Under the pieces are notes generated by a model. The model did not search any database. It was not told the DNA's origin and saw only the letters and a program-made list of their open reading frames with translations. The translations under genes were made by a program, and so were the position numbers. A DNA stretch of 64,000 nt. It comes from JABDGZ01 sp964483785 (GTDB lineage Bacteria; Omnitrophota; Gorgyraeia; Zapsychrales; Fredricksoniimonadaceae). This document shows, piece by piece, positions 8,506 to 18,004 of this stretch. Position 1 is the stretch's first letter, and each line of letters starts with the position of its first letter. The stretch is taken from assembly GCA_964483785.1 (NCBI GenBank), contig CAZACW010000002.1, forward strand, positions 36,980 through 100,979, in the 5' to 3' direction.

Positions 8506-9968
8506 ACACGACCCAGGTCCAGGAGAAGAAAATAAGCTCGGCAGCCCCGCTGAAATTTTCCGATATCAAGGAACCGGATCTTTTTGCCCTGGTTTTTTAT
8601 AAGGGCGGCGGCACCAAGCTTTTTCACAGTTATCTCGATTCCCATCCGGAAATCTACAATATCCCGGCCTTTCCCTTGCTGTATTTTTATCCGCACTGGA
8701 GGCAATGGCAGGAACAATACCAGGAAGTCTGGGACTGGGAGACCATCATCCATATTTTCTGCCTCAAGCACGCTTCGGTGATCAATTCCAGCAAGATCCC
8801 GGGCTTAAGCGGTTTGGCGGGCCTGGGCGAAGGCCAAAACGAGAACATCGCCATCGACGGGGAGGAGTTCCGGCGCCATCTCAAAAATCTTCTGCGCGAA
8901 GAGCCGGTGCGCCGCAGGACCTTTTTATTGTCCGTCTTTTACGCCTACGCGCTGTGCAAGGGCGAGGACCTCACCACCAAGAAGGCCATGCTGTGGCACC
9001 ATCACATGATCCCTTACCTGGAAGATTTCCTGAGCGATTTTCCCGACGCCAAGATCATGGGGATGATCAGGGACCCCAGGATCAAGATCTACTCCATGGT
9101 CCAGCAGGACATCAAGACCGACCTGATCAAGCTCAGCCTCACCGATGCCATGATTTACCGCTCGAACGTGTTTTACCAGCAGATCAAGGTCCTTTTGATA
9201 ACGACCCTGCATTTCTTGCGCCTCAAGGTCCCGGGCGGGGTTTATTTTGTGCGGCATGAGGACTTGGCCTCAGACCTTTCCCGGGTGATGAAAAGGGTGG
9301 CGGATCTGACCGGCATCAAGTTCCAGGATTCCATGCTGGAATGCACCTTCGACGGGAAATTATGGTGGGGGCATGAGATCCATGCCATGCCCAAGGTGGG
9401 GCAGGCCGCCTCCGACGCTGAAAGGGCCAAGAAAATGTCGCAGGAGGCCTTAAAGAGGGTGCTCTCAACCTCCTGGCAGAAACAAAAGCCCGGCTGGGAA
9501 ATTTTTGTCCTGGAAGGGCTGGACTATGATTTTCTCAAAGAATACGGCTATACGCCGCTGTATTACAAACAGGACACCTGGGGGGAAAGGCTGGCGCTGT
9601 GTGCCGCGGTCTGGGTCCCTTTTAGGATGGAGATCGAAGACACCTGGTTTTATTTAAACCCGGCCAACCATATCAAACTCATTACCGCGGCCTGGCAGGA
9701 AGCGACGGGCACTCTCAAGCGCAAATATTACGGCTTTAGCGCCACGTATCTTTTCAAGCACAGTTATAAGGCCTTTCATCTATGGAACAAGCCGTGGCTC
9801 GTTCAAAAAATAGAGCGGGTCCCGGTGCTTAATGTCATCTACACCTATTTGCGCTTTTGGCTGGCCATCTGTCTTTTGCCTTTGCTGTATCTGCGGCGCA
9901 TCGCCCTGTTTTATTACATTTTTTTCCGCCGCCTTTTCAAGGGGTCTTTCCTGGCCGCACAAATTTAA
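8502..9968 (+). CDS. Sulfotransferase family protein
   Basis: 488 residues. The PAPS 5'-phosphosulfate loop appears as YKGGGTKLFHSYLDSHPEI around residues 30-48, and the 3'-phosphate-binding motif as MGMIRDPRIKIYSM around 186-199. Both have the expected order and spacing for bacterial Sulfotransfer_3-type enzymes. It would transfer sulfate from PAPS to a glycan hydroxyl. The last 60 residues carry a hydrophobic run (LAICLLPLLYL, then IALFYYIFF) flanked by basic residues, suggesting membrane attachment on the cytoplasmic side. The next two genes encode PAPS synthesis and PAP disposal, which strongly supports the assignment. Confidence 0.85.
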   Translation: MNTTQVQEKKISSAAPLKFSDIKEPDLFALVFYKGGGTKLFHSYLDSHPEIYNIPAFPLLYFYPHWRQWQEQYQEVWDWETIIHIFCLKHASVINSSKIPGLSGLAGLGEGQNENIAIDGEEFRRHLKNLLREEPVRRRTFLLSVFYAYALCKGEDLTTKKAMLWHHHMIPYLEDFLSDFPDAKIMGMIRDPRIKIYSMVQQDIKTDLIKLSLTDAMIYRSNVFYQQIKVLLITTLHFLRLKVPGGVYFVRHEDLASDLSRVMKRVADLTGIKFQDSMLECTFDGKLWWGHEIHAMPKVGQAASDAERAKKMSQEALKRVLSTSWQKQKPGWEIFVLEGLDYDFLKEYGYTPLYYKQDTWGERLALCAAVWVPFRMEIEDTWFYLNPANHIKLITAAWQEATGTLKRKYYGFSATYLFKHSYKAFHLWNKPWLVQKIERVPVLNVIYTYLRFWLAICLLPLLYLRRIALFYYIFFRRLFKGSFLAAQI

Positions 9969-9986
9969 AACGCAGGGAGGTAAGGT

Positions 9987-10502
9987 TTGATCCAGCGCAA
10001 CATGACCTTATGGCTGACCGGACGTCCTTGTTCCGGCAAAACCAGCATATCGAAACAGCTGAAAATGGAATTGGCCAGCCGCGGGATCCACGCGGTCTGC
10101 ATGGACGGAGACGCGGTGCGCCATGGCTTAAACAAGGACCTGGGCTTCTCGCCCCAAGACCGTCAGGAAAATCTGCGGCGCGTGGCCCATGTCTGCGAAC
10201 TTTTTAACGCCAACGGGATTTTTGTCATCGCCGCCTTTGTCTCGCCGACCAATGATTTGAGGGAGATGGTCAGGGGCCTCATCACCCATTTTAAATTGTG
10301 CTATGTGTCCTGCCCTTTGGAAGCGGCGGAGGCGCGGGATGTCAAAGGCATGTATAAAAAAGCCCGCTTGGGCATCATCAAAGAATTCACCGGCATTTCG
10401 GCGCCGTTCGAAGAGCCGGGCCATCCCGAGATCGTGGTGGAATCCAGCCAAGCAACAGCCGCTGAATGCGTCAAGCGGATCATGGACAAACTCGAGCAAT
10501 GA
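9987..10502 (+). CDS. cysC: Adenylylsulfate (APS) kinase
   Basis: 171 residues, the usual single-domain length. Walker A is GRPCSGKTS at residues 12-20. DGDAVRHGLNKDLGFSPQDR is the APS-kinase signature, followed by RRVAHV and the lid-region serine in FVSPTNDLR. The enzyme phosphorylates APS to PAPS, the donor for the preceding sulfotransferase. The TTG start at 9987 is chosen because GGGAGG lies six bases upstream, whereas the first ATG (10002) is too far from any Shine-Dalgarno. No ATP sulfurylase gene is in the window, so APS must come from elsewhere. It overlaps cysQ by four bases. Confidence 0.92.
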   Translation: MIQRNMTLWLTGRPCSGKTSISKQLKMELASRGIHAVCMDGDAVRHGLNKDLGFSPQDRQENLRRVAHVCELFNANGIFVIAAFVSPTNDLREMVRGLITHFKLCYVSCPLEAAEARDVKGMYKKARLGIIKEFTGISAPFEEPGHPEIVVESSQATAAECVKRIMDKLEQ

Positions 10503-11299
10503 CCATGGCCTTAAAACAGGGATCGGAGTTATTGATGGAGGCGCTGGCCGTAAGCAAGCAGGCTGGTGAGGCCATTCTCGGCATTTATGACAAGGGATTT
10601 GAGACATCCTTCAAGGACGATCAATCGCCCTTGACCTCGGCAGACACAGCCTCCCATGCGGTGATCCTGCGCGGGTTGCGGGCCTTGACGCCGGAGCTTC
10701 CTGTTTTTTCGGAAGAATCAGAATCCATCGCGTATGCAACCAGGCGGCTATGGAAGGAATACTGGCTGGTGGACCCGCTCGACGGCACCAAGGAATTCAT
10801 CAAGCGAAACGGAGAATTCACCGTCAATATCGCCTTGATCAGGGAGTGCCGGCCGGTACTTGGGGTGGTTTATGCCCCGGCATTGGGAGTCGCGTATTTT
10901 GCCCGGCAGGGTCAGGGGGCTTTTAAGCAGGGCAAGTCCGGAGAAATCAGCCCAATCGCCGTTGACCAAGACACGGGCCGGGGATTGAACATAGTGGCCA
11001 GCCGTTCCCATCAGGGCCAGGAAGATGCGTTTTTAAAACGATTGGGCGCCCACACTTGTTTGAACATGGGCTCATCGCTGAAATTTTGCCTGGTGGCTGA
11101 GGGCCGGGCCCATCTTTATCCGCGTTTTTTACCCACCAGCGAGTGGGACACGGCCGCGGCCCAGTGTGTCGCCGAGGAAGCAGGCGCGGCGGTCACGGAT
11201 TTGCAGGGACAGAGGCTTTTGTATAACAAAGAAAATCTGCTCAATCCTTTTTTTGTGGCCAGTAGTTTGCCCAAGGAGCAATGGATGCAGGCCCTATGA
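10499..11299 (+). CDS. cysQ: 3'(2'),5'-bisphosphate nucleotidase (PAP phosphatase)
   Basis: 266 residues of the inositol-monophosphatase fold. The metal-site motif EYWLVDPLDGTKEFIKRNGE is near residues 87-106, with an upstream acidic EESE, and the second motif SEWDTAAAQCVAEEAGA is near 208-224. CysQ hydrolyses PAP, the inhibitory by-product of sulfotransferases, to AMP. Its position directly after cysC and the sulfotransferase makes a self-contained sulfation unit. The start is the ATGA overlap with cysC. Confidence 0.92.
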   Translation: MTMALKQGSELLMEALAVSKQAGEAILGIYDKGFETSFKDDQSPLTSADTASHAVILRGLRALTPELPVFSEESESIAYATRRLWKEYWLVDPLDGTKEFIKRNGEFTVNIALIRECRPVLGVVYAPALGVAYFARQGQGAFKQGKSGEISPIAVDQDTGRGLNIVASRSHQGQEDAFLKRLGAHTCLNMGSSLKFCLVAEGRAHLYPRFLPTSEWDTAAAQCVAEEAGAAVTDLQGQRLLYNKENLLNPFFVASSLPKEQWMQAL

Positions 11300-12603
11300 A
11301 AGATTCCGGAATCCAACAACACTCGGCCCTGGCAACCCGCGAGAATGTCTGGGAGAATATCCGTTCAGGGAAAAAGCTCCATTTAGCCGAGATCATCAGC
11401 AGGCAATGGAAACAGATTCAGCAGGGAGGGGTTGGTGTCTGGTGCAAGAAATTTTGGATGATGCTGATGGTCGTGCTGGCCCTGCCCGTGGCCTTGATCA
11501 TCCGTCTGGTCAGGCCCTTTATCCTTATCCGTTTTGGGGACCTTAATGCCACCCGTCTGGGGCATTTTGCCACGAACACGGCCCTGTATACGGCCTATCG
11601 TCATTGTTCACGCTCAAATACACTCGACATCTTCTATTATACGACGCCGATTTCCAATCATCAGATGAAGAAGATGTGGGACAGGACCCTGCTCATCTGC
11701 CCCCTGGCCCGCTGGTGGGAAAAAGCCAATATGGTCCTTCCTGGAGCCAAGGCCCATATCATCAGAGAACATTTGGACGGCAGGGATGCCCGGGGAGTTT
11801 ATGAAAAGTCCCCCATCCCGGTCTCCTTTAGCGCCGATGAAGAAAAGCAGGCGCAGGAAGCCCTTGGCCGCTTAGGCCTGCCTAAGGGAGCTTTTTTTGT
11901 CTGCTTTCATGCCCGCAGCCCGGTTTACCTTGATAAATATCTGCCCCAATTCGACCACCGCTACCATGATTTCCGGGATTCAGATATCATGACTTATCAA
12001 ATGGCTGTCCAGGAACTGATACGTCGAGGGTATTATTGCATCCGCATGGGGATGAATGAACCGGACCCGTTTCCCCTTCAAGACCCCAAACTGATCGATT
12101 ATGCGATTTTAGGCCGGGATGAATTATTGGACATCTATCTGCCGGCCAAATGCCATTTCTTTTTAGGGACAGCCTGCGGGCTGACCTCCATTCCCCGCCT
12201 GTTCAAGAGGCCGATTGCCTGGGTCAATTATATTCCTTTAAGTCTGGCACACAGCTGGGACAGCCGATCCTATTTCATCCCTAAAAAAATTTGGTTAAAG
12301 TCAGAGAAAAGATTCTTGAATTTCAAGGAAATGCTCTCTCCTCCCTGGAGTAATGAACGGGTGAACATCAATTTTGAGGAAGCGGGGATTGAACCTGTCA
12401 ACAATACGCCGCAAGAGATTGCTGACCTGGCCAGGGAAGTCGAGGAGCGATTAGGCGGCCGCTGGAAGGCCTCTTCTCAAGACGAGGCCATGCAGGAGAA
12501 ATTTTGGTCCCTTTTTCGTAAGGACCGCATTTATCACGATGTGATCAGGGCCAGGATCGGCACCCAATTTTTGCGGGACCATCAACACTTGCTGGAGGCT
12601 TAA
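11296..12603 (+). CDS. Putative glycosyltransferase, TIGR04372-like
   Basis: 435 residues. A membrane-interacting helix near residues 50-75 (MMLMVVLALPVALIIRLV) precedes FILIRFGDLNATRLGHFATN, which matches the RIGHxAxN pattern I associate with the TIGR04372 family of putative glycosyltransferases from polysaccharide loci. The C-terminal half includes FFLGTACGLTSIPRLF, resembling a nucleotide-sugar-binding GT-B turn. It overlaps cysQ by four bases. It could add the residue that is sulfated, but donor and acceptor are unknown. The family name is from memory of the motif. Confidence 0.65.
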   Translation: MKDSGIQQHSALATRENVWENIRSGKKLHLAEIISRQWKQIQQGGVGVWCKKFWMMLMVVLALPVALIIRLVRPFILIRFGDLNATRLGHFATNTALYTAYRHCSRSNTLDIFYYTTPISNHQMKKMWDRTLLICPLARWWEKANMVLPGAKAHIIREHLDGRDARGVYEKSPIPVSFSADEEKQAQEALGRLGLPKGAFFVCFHARSPVYLDKYLPQFDHRYHDFRDSDIMTYQMAVQELIRRGYYCIRMGMNEPDPFPLQDPKLIDYAILGRDELLDIYLPAKCHFFLGTACGLTSIPRLFKRPIAWVNYIPLSLAHSWDSRSYFIPKKIWLKSEKRFLNFKEMLSPPWSNERVNINFEEAGIEPVNNTPQEIADLAREVEERLGGRWKASSQDEAMQEKFWSLFRKDRIYHDVIRARIGTQFLRDHQHLLEA

Positions 12604-12615
12604 GAAGGGTCGACG

Positions 12616-14388
12616 ATGAAAGTTTTTCAATTTAGCAAAGAATTATTTGCCAAATACCCCAGGTATTGCCTTATCAGCATTGCCTTAAACGTCGCCCTCA
12701 GTTTTTTTGCGGTCTGCTCCTTGTTCAGCCTCGGACCTATTGTTGACCTTTATATCCATCCCGACCGATTGTCCCAGCTGAGCCCCTTGACCCAGAAGGT
12801 CATTCATGTGATGGGCTTTTTCCATATGCCTGTAAACCTGAAAAGTTGGCTGTTTGTATTTATGGCCTTTGTCACGGTCAGCTGCGTTTTCCAGGTTTTA
12901 GGCTGGCAATCCGTCCTGGCCTTGAAATATACCGTCCAAAAAGACATTATCCTGGGCTCGTTTGAAGATTTTTTCAATGCCAGGTGGCCTTTTTTCAGCA
13001 GCAGCGAGCACGGCACCCTGTACAACACTTTTTATCGGGAACTTAATCAATTGGGCAATGCCTTCAGCGCCATGGGGCAGGCCTTTGCCGGGATCGTGCA
13101 GGTGGTCATCCTCTTAGTCGTTCCGTTTTTGATTTCATGGCAGGTCACGCTGTTGTCCTTAAGCGCGGGGCTGGCTTTTTCCTCGGTTTTTTTGTTGATC
13201 GGCTCATGGGCCTATAGGCTGGGTAAAAAAAATACGGAGGTCTCCAACAGGCTGACGGCCCTGATCCATGAGAGCATCAGCGGGGCCAAGCTGGTCTTGG
13301 GATACAGCAATCAAAAACGCCTGCTCGCCGATACCCAGGAAGCCTACCAGGCCATTGTCAGGCCGGCCATTGAGACACAGGTCTTGAATTATGCCATTGT
13401 CATCGCTTACCGGCCTTTGGGGGTGGTCGTCGTGGTTGTGGCGATCATCGCTTCCAGTTTTTTTGCCGTTCCTATTTCGGACATTGCGGTCCTGTTTTTG
13501 GCCTTGTTTCAGGTGATGATCTCTTTGGGCAATGTGATGGGACAAAAAAACACCATCATGAACCTGATCCCCAGTTACGAACAGATCATGAGGCTTAGAA
13601 TGAAAGCGCAGAGCATGCGCCAGCCTACCGGGGAAAGGCCATTCACCGGTCTGCATGTGGACATTCAGATGAGGGATATCTCCTTTTCCCATCCCGGGCA
13701 CCCCAAGGTTTTGGACGGGATCCAGGTGACCATTCCCAAGGGCCGGATGATCGCCTTTGTCGGCAAATCCGGGGCTGGAAAGTCGACCTTGATTGACATG
13801 CTGATGGGCTTTTATCAACCTGAATCCGGGGGGATATGGGTGGACGGGATCAACCTGTTTGACCTTGACATAGCTACCTACCGCCGCAGGCTCGGCTATG
13901 TTCCCCAGGAGAGCCAGTTGTTTGACATGAGTATCAGGGACAATTTAAGATGGGTTTCTCCTCAGGCCAGCCGCCAGGACATTGAAAATGCCTGCCGCCA
14001 GGCGTATGCCCATGAATTCATTGAAAAGATGCCCCAACACTATGATACCGTTGTCGGGAACAGAGGTGTCCGCCTTTCCGGCGGCCAGATCCAGCGCCTG
14101 GCTTTGGCCAGGGCCTTTTTGCGCAATCCGGATATCCTTATTTTGGATGAGGCCACCAGTTCTTTGGACAGCCATTCCGAACAATTGATCCAGAGGGCGA
14201 TTGAGAATTTCGCGCAACAATCGACGGTGGTCATCGTGGCCCACCGGCTCACCACGATCAAAAAGGCGGATTTGATTTATGTCCTGCATGAGGGCAGGGT
14301 GATCGAACAGGGCGGCTACAATGACCTGGCGGAGCAAAACGGCATGTTCGCGGGCATGGTCCAATTGCAGGAATTGGGGTTGAATTGA
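12616..14388 (+). CDS. ABC transporter, fused permease and ATPase (exporter type)
   Basis: 590 residues with an N-terminal membrane domain of about six helices (residues 15-330) and a C-terminal ATPase. Walker A GKSGAGKST is at 383-391, with a Q-loop in YVPQESQLF, the signature LSGGQIQRLALAR, Walker B ILILDEATSSLD and the H-loop histidine in VIVAHRLTT. This is the MsbA/PglK-like half-transporter layout, acting as a homodimer to flip lipid-linked sugars or export glycolipid. In this cluster a lipid-linked oligosaccharide flippase is the best guess; no Wzx-type flippase was recognised elsewhere in the window. A weak GAAGG precedes the start. Confidence 0.9.
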   Translation: MKVFQFSKELFAKYPRYCLISIALNVALSFFAVCSLFSLGPIVDLYIHPDRLSQLSPLTQKVIHVMGFFHMPVNLKSWLFVFMAFVTVSCVFQVLGWQSVLALKYTVQKDIILGSFEDFFNARWPFFSSSEHGTLYNTFYRELNQLGNAFSAMGQAFAGIVQVVILLVVPFLISWQVTLLSLSAGLAFSSVFLLIGSWAYRLGKKNTEVSNRLTALIHESISGAKLVLGYSNQKRLLADTQEAYQAIVRPAIETQVLNYAIVIAYRPLGVVVVVVAIIASSFFAVPISDIAVLFLALFQVMISLGNVMGQKNTIMNLIPSYEQIMRLRMKAQSMRQPTGERPFTGLHVDIQMRDISFSHPGHPKVLDGIQVTIPKGRMIAFVGKSGAGKSTLIDMLMGFYQPESGGIWVDGINLFDLDIATYRRRLGYVPQESQLFDMSIRDNLRWVSPQASRQDIENACRQAYAHEFIEKMPQHYDTVVGNRGVRLSGGQIQRLALARAFLRNPDILILDEATSSLDSHSEQLIQRAIENFAQQSTVVIVAHRLTTIKKADLIYVLHEGRVIEQGGYNDLAEQNGMFAGMVQLQELGLN

Positions 14389-14414
14389 TATGCATTCGAG
14401 CGTAAGGAGTGAAG

Positions 14415-15392
14415 ATGCGTAAGGTCCTGATTACAGGGGCGGGGGGTTTTATCGGTTCGCATTTGACGGAACTCTGCGTGAAGCAGGGGGTCAAGGTGCG
14501 CGCCATGGTCCATTACAACGCGAAGAACCATTGGGGCTGGCTCGAGGATTCCCCGGTCAAAAACAAGATCGAGGTCGTCTGCGGCGATGTGCGGGACTAT
14601 GATTTTGTCTTTAATCAGCTTAAAGGCTGCGACACGGTCTTTCACCTGGCGGCCTTGATCGGCATTCCGTATTCCTATATTTCTCCCATGGCCTATATCA
14701 AGACCAACGTGGAAGGGACCTATAATGTCCTTCAAGCGGGCAAGGACAGGGGCACCAAGAATTTGGTCCTCACCTCGACGAGCGAGACCTACGGGAGCGC
14801 GCAATATGTGCCCATCGACGAGAAGCACCCGGCCAATGCCCAGTCCCCTTATGCGGCCACCAAGGTCGCGGCTGACCAGCTGGCCTTGAGTTTCCATCGT
14901 TCCTTCGGCCTTCCGGTCAAGATCGTGCGGCCTTTCAATACCTATGGCCCGCGCCAATCCGCCCGGGCCATCATTCCCACCGTGATCACCCAGATCCTCA
15001 ACGGCAAAAACACCCTGCACTTGGGCAATCTGGGTCCGAGCAGGGACCTGACCTTTGTAGAAGACACCGCCAAAGGTTTTTGGGCCGCGGCCAAGGCGCC
15101 CTGTGCCGGCGAGGTGCTCAATCTTGGGATGAATGAGGAAATCACGGTCGCTGAATTAAGCCGGTTGATCGCAGGGCTGATGCAAACAAAGATCCGCATC
15201 CGGCAGGAGAGGGTCAGGGTGCGCGCCTCTTCCAGCGAGGTCAGCCGGCTGCGCTGTGATAACCGCAAGATGAGAAGCCTTACGGGCTGGAAGCCGCAGT
15301 TCAGCCTGGAACAAGGCCTGCGCAAAACCATTGAATGGTTTAAAAAGCCCGGGACATTGTCCCTTTATAAGGCGGAATTGTATAATGTCTAA
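14415..15392 (+). CDS. legB: GDP-N-acetylglucosamine 4,6-dehydratase (legionaminic acid pathway)
   Basis: 325 residues, extended-SDR fold. VLITGAGGFIGSHLTE at the N-terminus binds NAD; TSTSETYGSAQYVPIDEKHP and YAATKVAADQLA hold the catalytic Ser/Thr-Tyr-Lys set. RAMVHYNAKNHWGWLED is the family-typical stretch after the second strand. It matches LegB-type dehydratases, which open the legionaminate route by making the 4-keto-6-deoxy sugar from GDP-GlcNAc. The next genes are LegC-, acetyltransferase-, PtmE-, LegI- and LegG-like, so the assignment rests on both motif and context. The start is set by AAGGAG five bases before ATG 14415; GTG 14409 lies within that Shine-Dalgarno. Confidence 0.88.
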   Translation: MRKVLITGAGGFIGSHLTELCVKQGVKVRAMVHYNAKNHWGWLEDSPVKNKIEVVCGDVRDYDFVFNQLKGCDTVFHLAALIGIPYSYISPMAYIKTNVEGTYNVLQAGKDRGTKNLVLTSTSETYGSAQYVPIDEKHPANAQSPYAATKVAADQLALSFHRSFGLPVKIVRPFNTYGPRQSARAIIPTVITQILNGKNTLHLGNLGPSRDLTFVEDTAKGFWAAAKAPCAGEVLNLGMNEEITVAELSRLIAGLMQTKIRIRQERVRVRASSSEVSRLRCDNRKMRSLTGWKPQFSLEQGLRKTIEWFKKPGTLSLYKAELYNV

Positions 15393-16527
15393 ACCCATTG
15401 AAATGGATGCCCCTTGTCTGGGGGAGGCCGAGAAGAAATATCTGAGTAAGGCCATTGATTCCGGCTTTGTTTCGTCGGCCGGCCCTTTTGTCCCTGAATT
15501 TGAAGCCAAGGTGGCGGCCTTTTTAAAGGTCTCCTCAGCCGTGGCCCTGCAAAGCGGCACAGCCGCGATCCACATGGCCCTGGTGGCCGCAGGCATCGGA
15601 CCAGGGGACGAGGTGATTGTGCCTTCCTTGACTTTCGCGGCGACCGTCAATCCCATTTTATATGTGGGCGCGGTGCCGGTGATCGTGGATGTTGATCCCG
15701 CGACATGGAATATCGATCCTGTCAAAATCAAGGCGGCCCTGACTAAAAAGACCCAGGCCATCATCCCAGTGCATGTCTACGGCAATCCCTGCGCCATGGA
15801 TGAAATCATGGGCCTGGCGGCCCGGCACGGGTTTGCCGTCATCGAAGATGCAACGGAAAGCCTGGGCGCGGAATTTTTGGGAAAACCCGCCGGCACCTTC
15901 GGTGATTTCGGCTGTTTGAGTTTTAATGGCAATAAAACCATCACCACCGGGGGAGGCGGCATGCTCGTCGGACAAGAGACCCAGCGCCTGGAACATGTCC
16001 GTTACCTGGCCAATCAGGCCAAGGACAAGGTCCAGCCGGGCTTTCATGCGGAAATGGGATTTAATTACCGCATGACCAACATCGAAGCGGCCTTGGGCCT
16101 GGCCCAATGCGGGAACATCGAGGCTTTTCTGGCCCGAAAAAGGAATTTCAGAAAAATCTATGAAAAGGCCCTGTTGCCCGTCAAAGGGGTAGGTTTCCAG
16201 GATAAACTGGACAATGCTGAGCCAAGCTGCTGGCTGACCTGCCTGCGTCTGCCTCAAGCGGTTCCATTAGGCCCCTTGATGGAGGCCTTACGGCAGAAGC
16301 ATATCCCCACCAGAAGGGTGTTCATGCCTTTGCCTCAGATGCCTTATTTGAAGACATATGCCAAGGAATGTCCCCAGGCACAGGACATTTTTGAACATGG
16401 CCTTTGCCTGCCGTCTTCAACCATGAACACAGAAAAAGATATTGAGCAGGCGGCTGAAATTATCCGAAAGGTGATTGAAACATGCCTTCCCCATGGGTCC
16501 CCTTGCGTTTCAACAAAAACAATTTGA
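15385..16527 (+). CDS. legC: GDP-4-keto-sugar aminotransferase, LegC type
   Basis: 380 residues of the DegT family. ALQSGTAAIHMALVAAGIGP binds the cofactor phosphate, VIEDATESLGAEF holds the ring-contacting aspartate, and FNGNKTITTGGGG carries Lys184 as the Schiff-base lysine. The NGNK-TTGGGG form is that of LegC/WecE-like 4-aminotransferases. It should convert the LegB product to the 4-amino sugar. The start lies inside the last codons of legB. The last 15 residues are coded over the start of the acetyltransferase gene and look like an extension. Confidence 0.88.
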   Translation: MSKPIEMDAPCLGEAEKKYLSKAIDSGFVSSAGPFVPEFEAKVAAFLKVSSAVALQSGTAAIHMALVAAGIGPGDEVIVPSLTFAATVNPILYVGAVPVIVDVDPATWNIDPVKIKAALTKKTQAIIPVHVYGNPCAMDEIMGLAARHGFAVIEDATESLGAEFLGKPAGTFGDFGCLSFNGNKTITTGGGGMLVGQETQRLEHVRYLANQAKDKVQPGFHAEMGFNYRMTNIEAALGLAQCGNIEAFLARKRNFRKIYEKALLPVKGVGFQDKLDNAEPSCWLTCLRLPQAVPLGPLMEALRQKHIPTRRVFMPLPQMPYLKTYAKECPQAQDIFEHGLCLPSSTMNTEKDIEQAAEIIRKVIETCLPHGSPCVSTKTI

Positions 16528-16925
16528 CCAAGTGGATGTGGATGTGCCAGCATCACGAGCATTTGGTCTGCGGCCGCAAGGTGGACATAGGCGCCTTCAC
16601 CTATATCAATGCCAAGCACGGGGTGCATTTGGGGGATGAGGTGCAAATCGGGTCTCACTGTTCCTTGTATTCCGTCTCATCTATCGACGGCAAGAAGGGG
16701 CCCATTACAATCGGCAAAAATTCCAGGATCGGGTCGCACTGCACCGTGATGCCGGGGATCACCATCGGGGACAATGCGGTCATCGGCGCCCATTCCTTTG
16801 TGAATAAAGACATCCCCTCCAATGCAACCGCATGGGGCGTGCCGGCCAGGGTCCAAAATAAAAAGCAGGGCAAGGCCAAGAACCGTGACGGACGGCACAA
16901 AGCCAAGGACCGTGAAAGAGACTGA
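16482..16925 (+). CDS. Left-handed beta-helix acyltransferase, probable legionaminate N-acetyltransferase
   Basis: 147 residues, mostly hexapeptide-repeat coils (VDIGAFTYI, VHLGDEVQIG, ITIGKNSRIG, ITIGDNAVIG) ending in ATAWGVPARV, the typical closing turn. A PglD-style Rossmann front domain is absent, so it is shorter than Campylobacter LegH. Lying between legC and ptmE, it is the natural candidate for acetylating the new 4-amino group. The last 20 residues are very basic (KKQGKAKNRDGRHKAKDRER). It overlaps legC by 46 bases and ptmE by one base. Confidence 0.75.
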   Translation: MPSPWVPLRFNKNNLTKWMWMCQHHEHLVCGRKVDIGAFTYINAKHGVHLGDEVQIGSHCSLYSVSSIDGKKGPITIGKNSRIGSHCTVMPGITIGDNAVIGAHSFVNKDIPSNATAWGVPARVQNKKQGKAKNRDGRHKAKDRERD

Positions 16926-18004
16926 TGGAGCGCTATAAAAAAATACAGATCAGACCGGGCTTCAGCATCAAACAGGCCTTTCAGCACATGGATGCCATGG
17001 GTGAAAAGACCCTCGTGGTCATTGATGAAGGGCAGGCGATCCTAGGCACGGTCTCGGACGGCGATATCCGCCGCTGGATATTGAAAGGCCGGGAATTAAA
17101 TGACAAGGTGACCTGTGTCCTCAATCCCCGTCCCGTACTGTTGAAGGAGGGCTTTGCCGGGCAAGAGGCGAAGGACCTGTTTTTAAAACACAAGATCGAA
17201 TGCCTCCCGGTGGCGGATGCCGCCAACCGGATGGTGTCCTGCGTGTTTTGGGCCGACCTGTTTGAAAAAAAGCAGATTGTCTCCCATGCCCTGAAGCTGC
17301 CCGTGGTGATCATGGCCGGCGGCGAGGGCGTCCGGCTGCACCCTTTCACCAAGATATTGCCCAAACCCTTGATGCCCATCGGCGAGAAGCCGATCATTGA
17401 AGTGATCATCGACCGTTTTCTGGAATACGGCTGCGAAGATTTTTACCTGTCCCTGAATTATAAATCGAATTTGATCAAGGCGTATTTCAATGATTTTGAG
17501 CACCGGTATAAAATCAATTATGTGCAGGAAAGCAAGCCTTTGGGCACGGCCGGGGGCCTTCATCTGTTAAGAAACAAGATCAAAAAGACCTTGTTCGTCA
17601 GCAATTGCGACATCCTCATCGAGGCGGATTACGCGGACGTCTTGAAATTCCACCGCCAGAAGAACAACAAAATCACCCTTGTCACCTCCATGAAAAATAT
17701 GACCATCCCTTACGGGGTCTGCCGCATCCAGAACGGCGGGATTTTAAAAGGCATCCGCGAAAAGCCTGAATATGATTTCCTGGTCAATACCGGGATGTAT
17801 GTGCTGGAGCCATCGGTCCTGAAACAAATCCCTTCCAGCCGCTATTACAATATTACGGATTTGATCAATCATTATCTTTCCCTCGGGGAAAAAGTCGGGG
17901 CCTATCCGGTATCGGAAAAGTCCTGGCTGGACATCGGGCAGATAGAAGTGCTGCATGAAGCGCTGAAAAAATTTGAGCTCAGGGAAAGGGCGGCGGATGT
18001 CTAA
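16925..18004 (+). CDS. ptmE: Glucosamine-1-phosphate guanylyltransferase-like protein with CBS domains
   Basis: 359 residues. Residues 1-120 form a CBS pair (GEKTLVVIDEGQAILGTVSDGDIRRWIL and a second half). From about 127 there is a nucleotidyltransferase domain opening with VVIMAGGEGVRLHPFTKILPKP and including ESKPLGTAGGLHLL and SNCDILIEADY. This CBS-plus-NTP-transferase layout is that of Campylobacter PtmE, which makes the GDP-linked glucosamine precursor of legionaminic acid. The CBS pair suggests adenylate control of flux into the pathway; that is inference. Confidence 0.88.
   Translation: MERYKKIQIRPGFSIKQAFQHMDAMGEKTLVVIDEGQAILGTVSDGDIRRWILKGRELNDKVTCVLNPRPVLLKEGFAGQEAKDLFLKHKIECLPVADAANRMVSCVFWADLFEKKQIVSHALKLPVVIMAGGEGVRLHPFTKILPKPLMPIGEKPIIEVIIDRFLEYGCEDFYLSLNYKSNLIKAYFNDFEHRYKINYVQESKPLGTAGGLHLLRNKIKKTLFVSNCDILIEADYADVLKFHRQKNNKITLVTSMKNMTIPYGVCRIQNGGILKGIREKPEYDFLVNTGMYVLEPSVLKQIPSSRYYNITDLINHYLSLGEKVGAYPVSEKSWLDIGQIEVLHEALKKFELRERAADV

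Noticed and set aside
8502..11299. cysC/cysQ as general sulfate assimilation genes
   Set aside because: No ATP sulfurylase, PAPS reductase or sulfite reductase nearby; they flank a sulfotransferase in a glycan operon.
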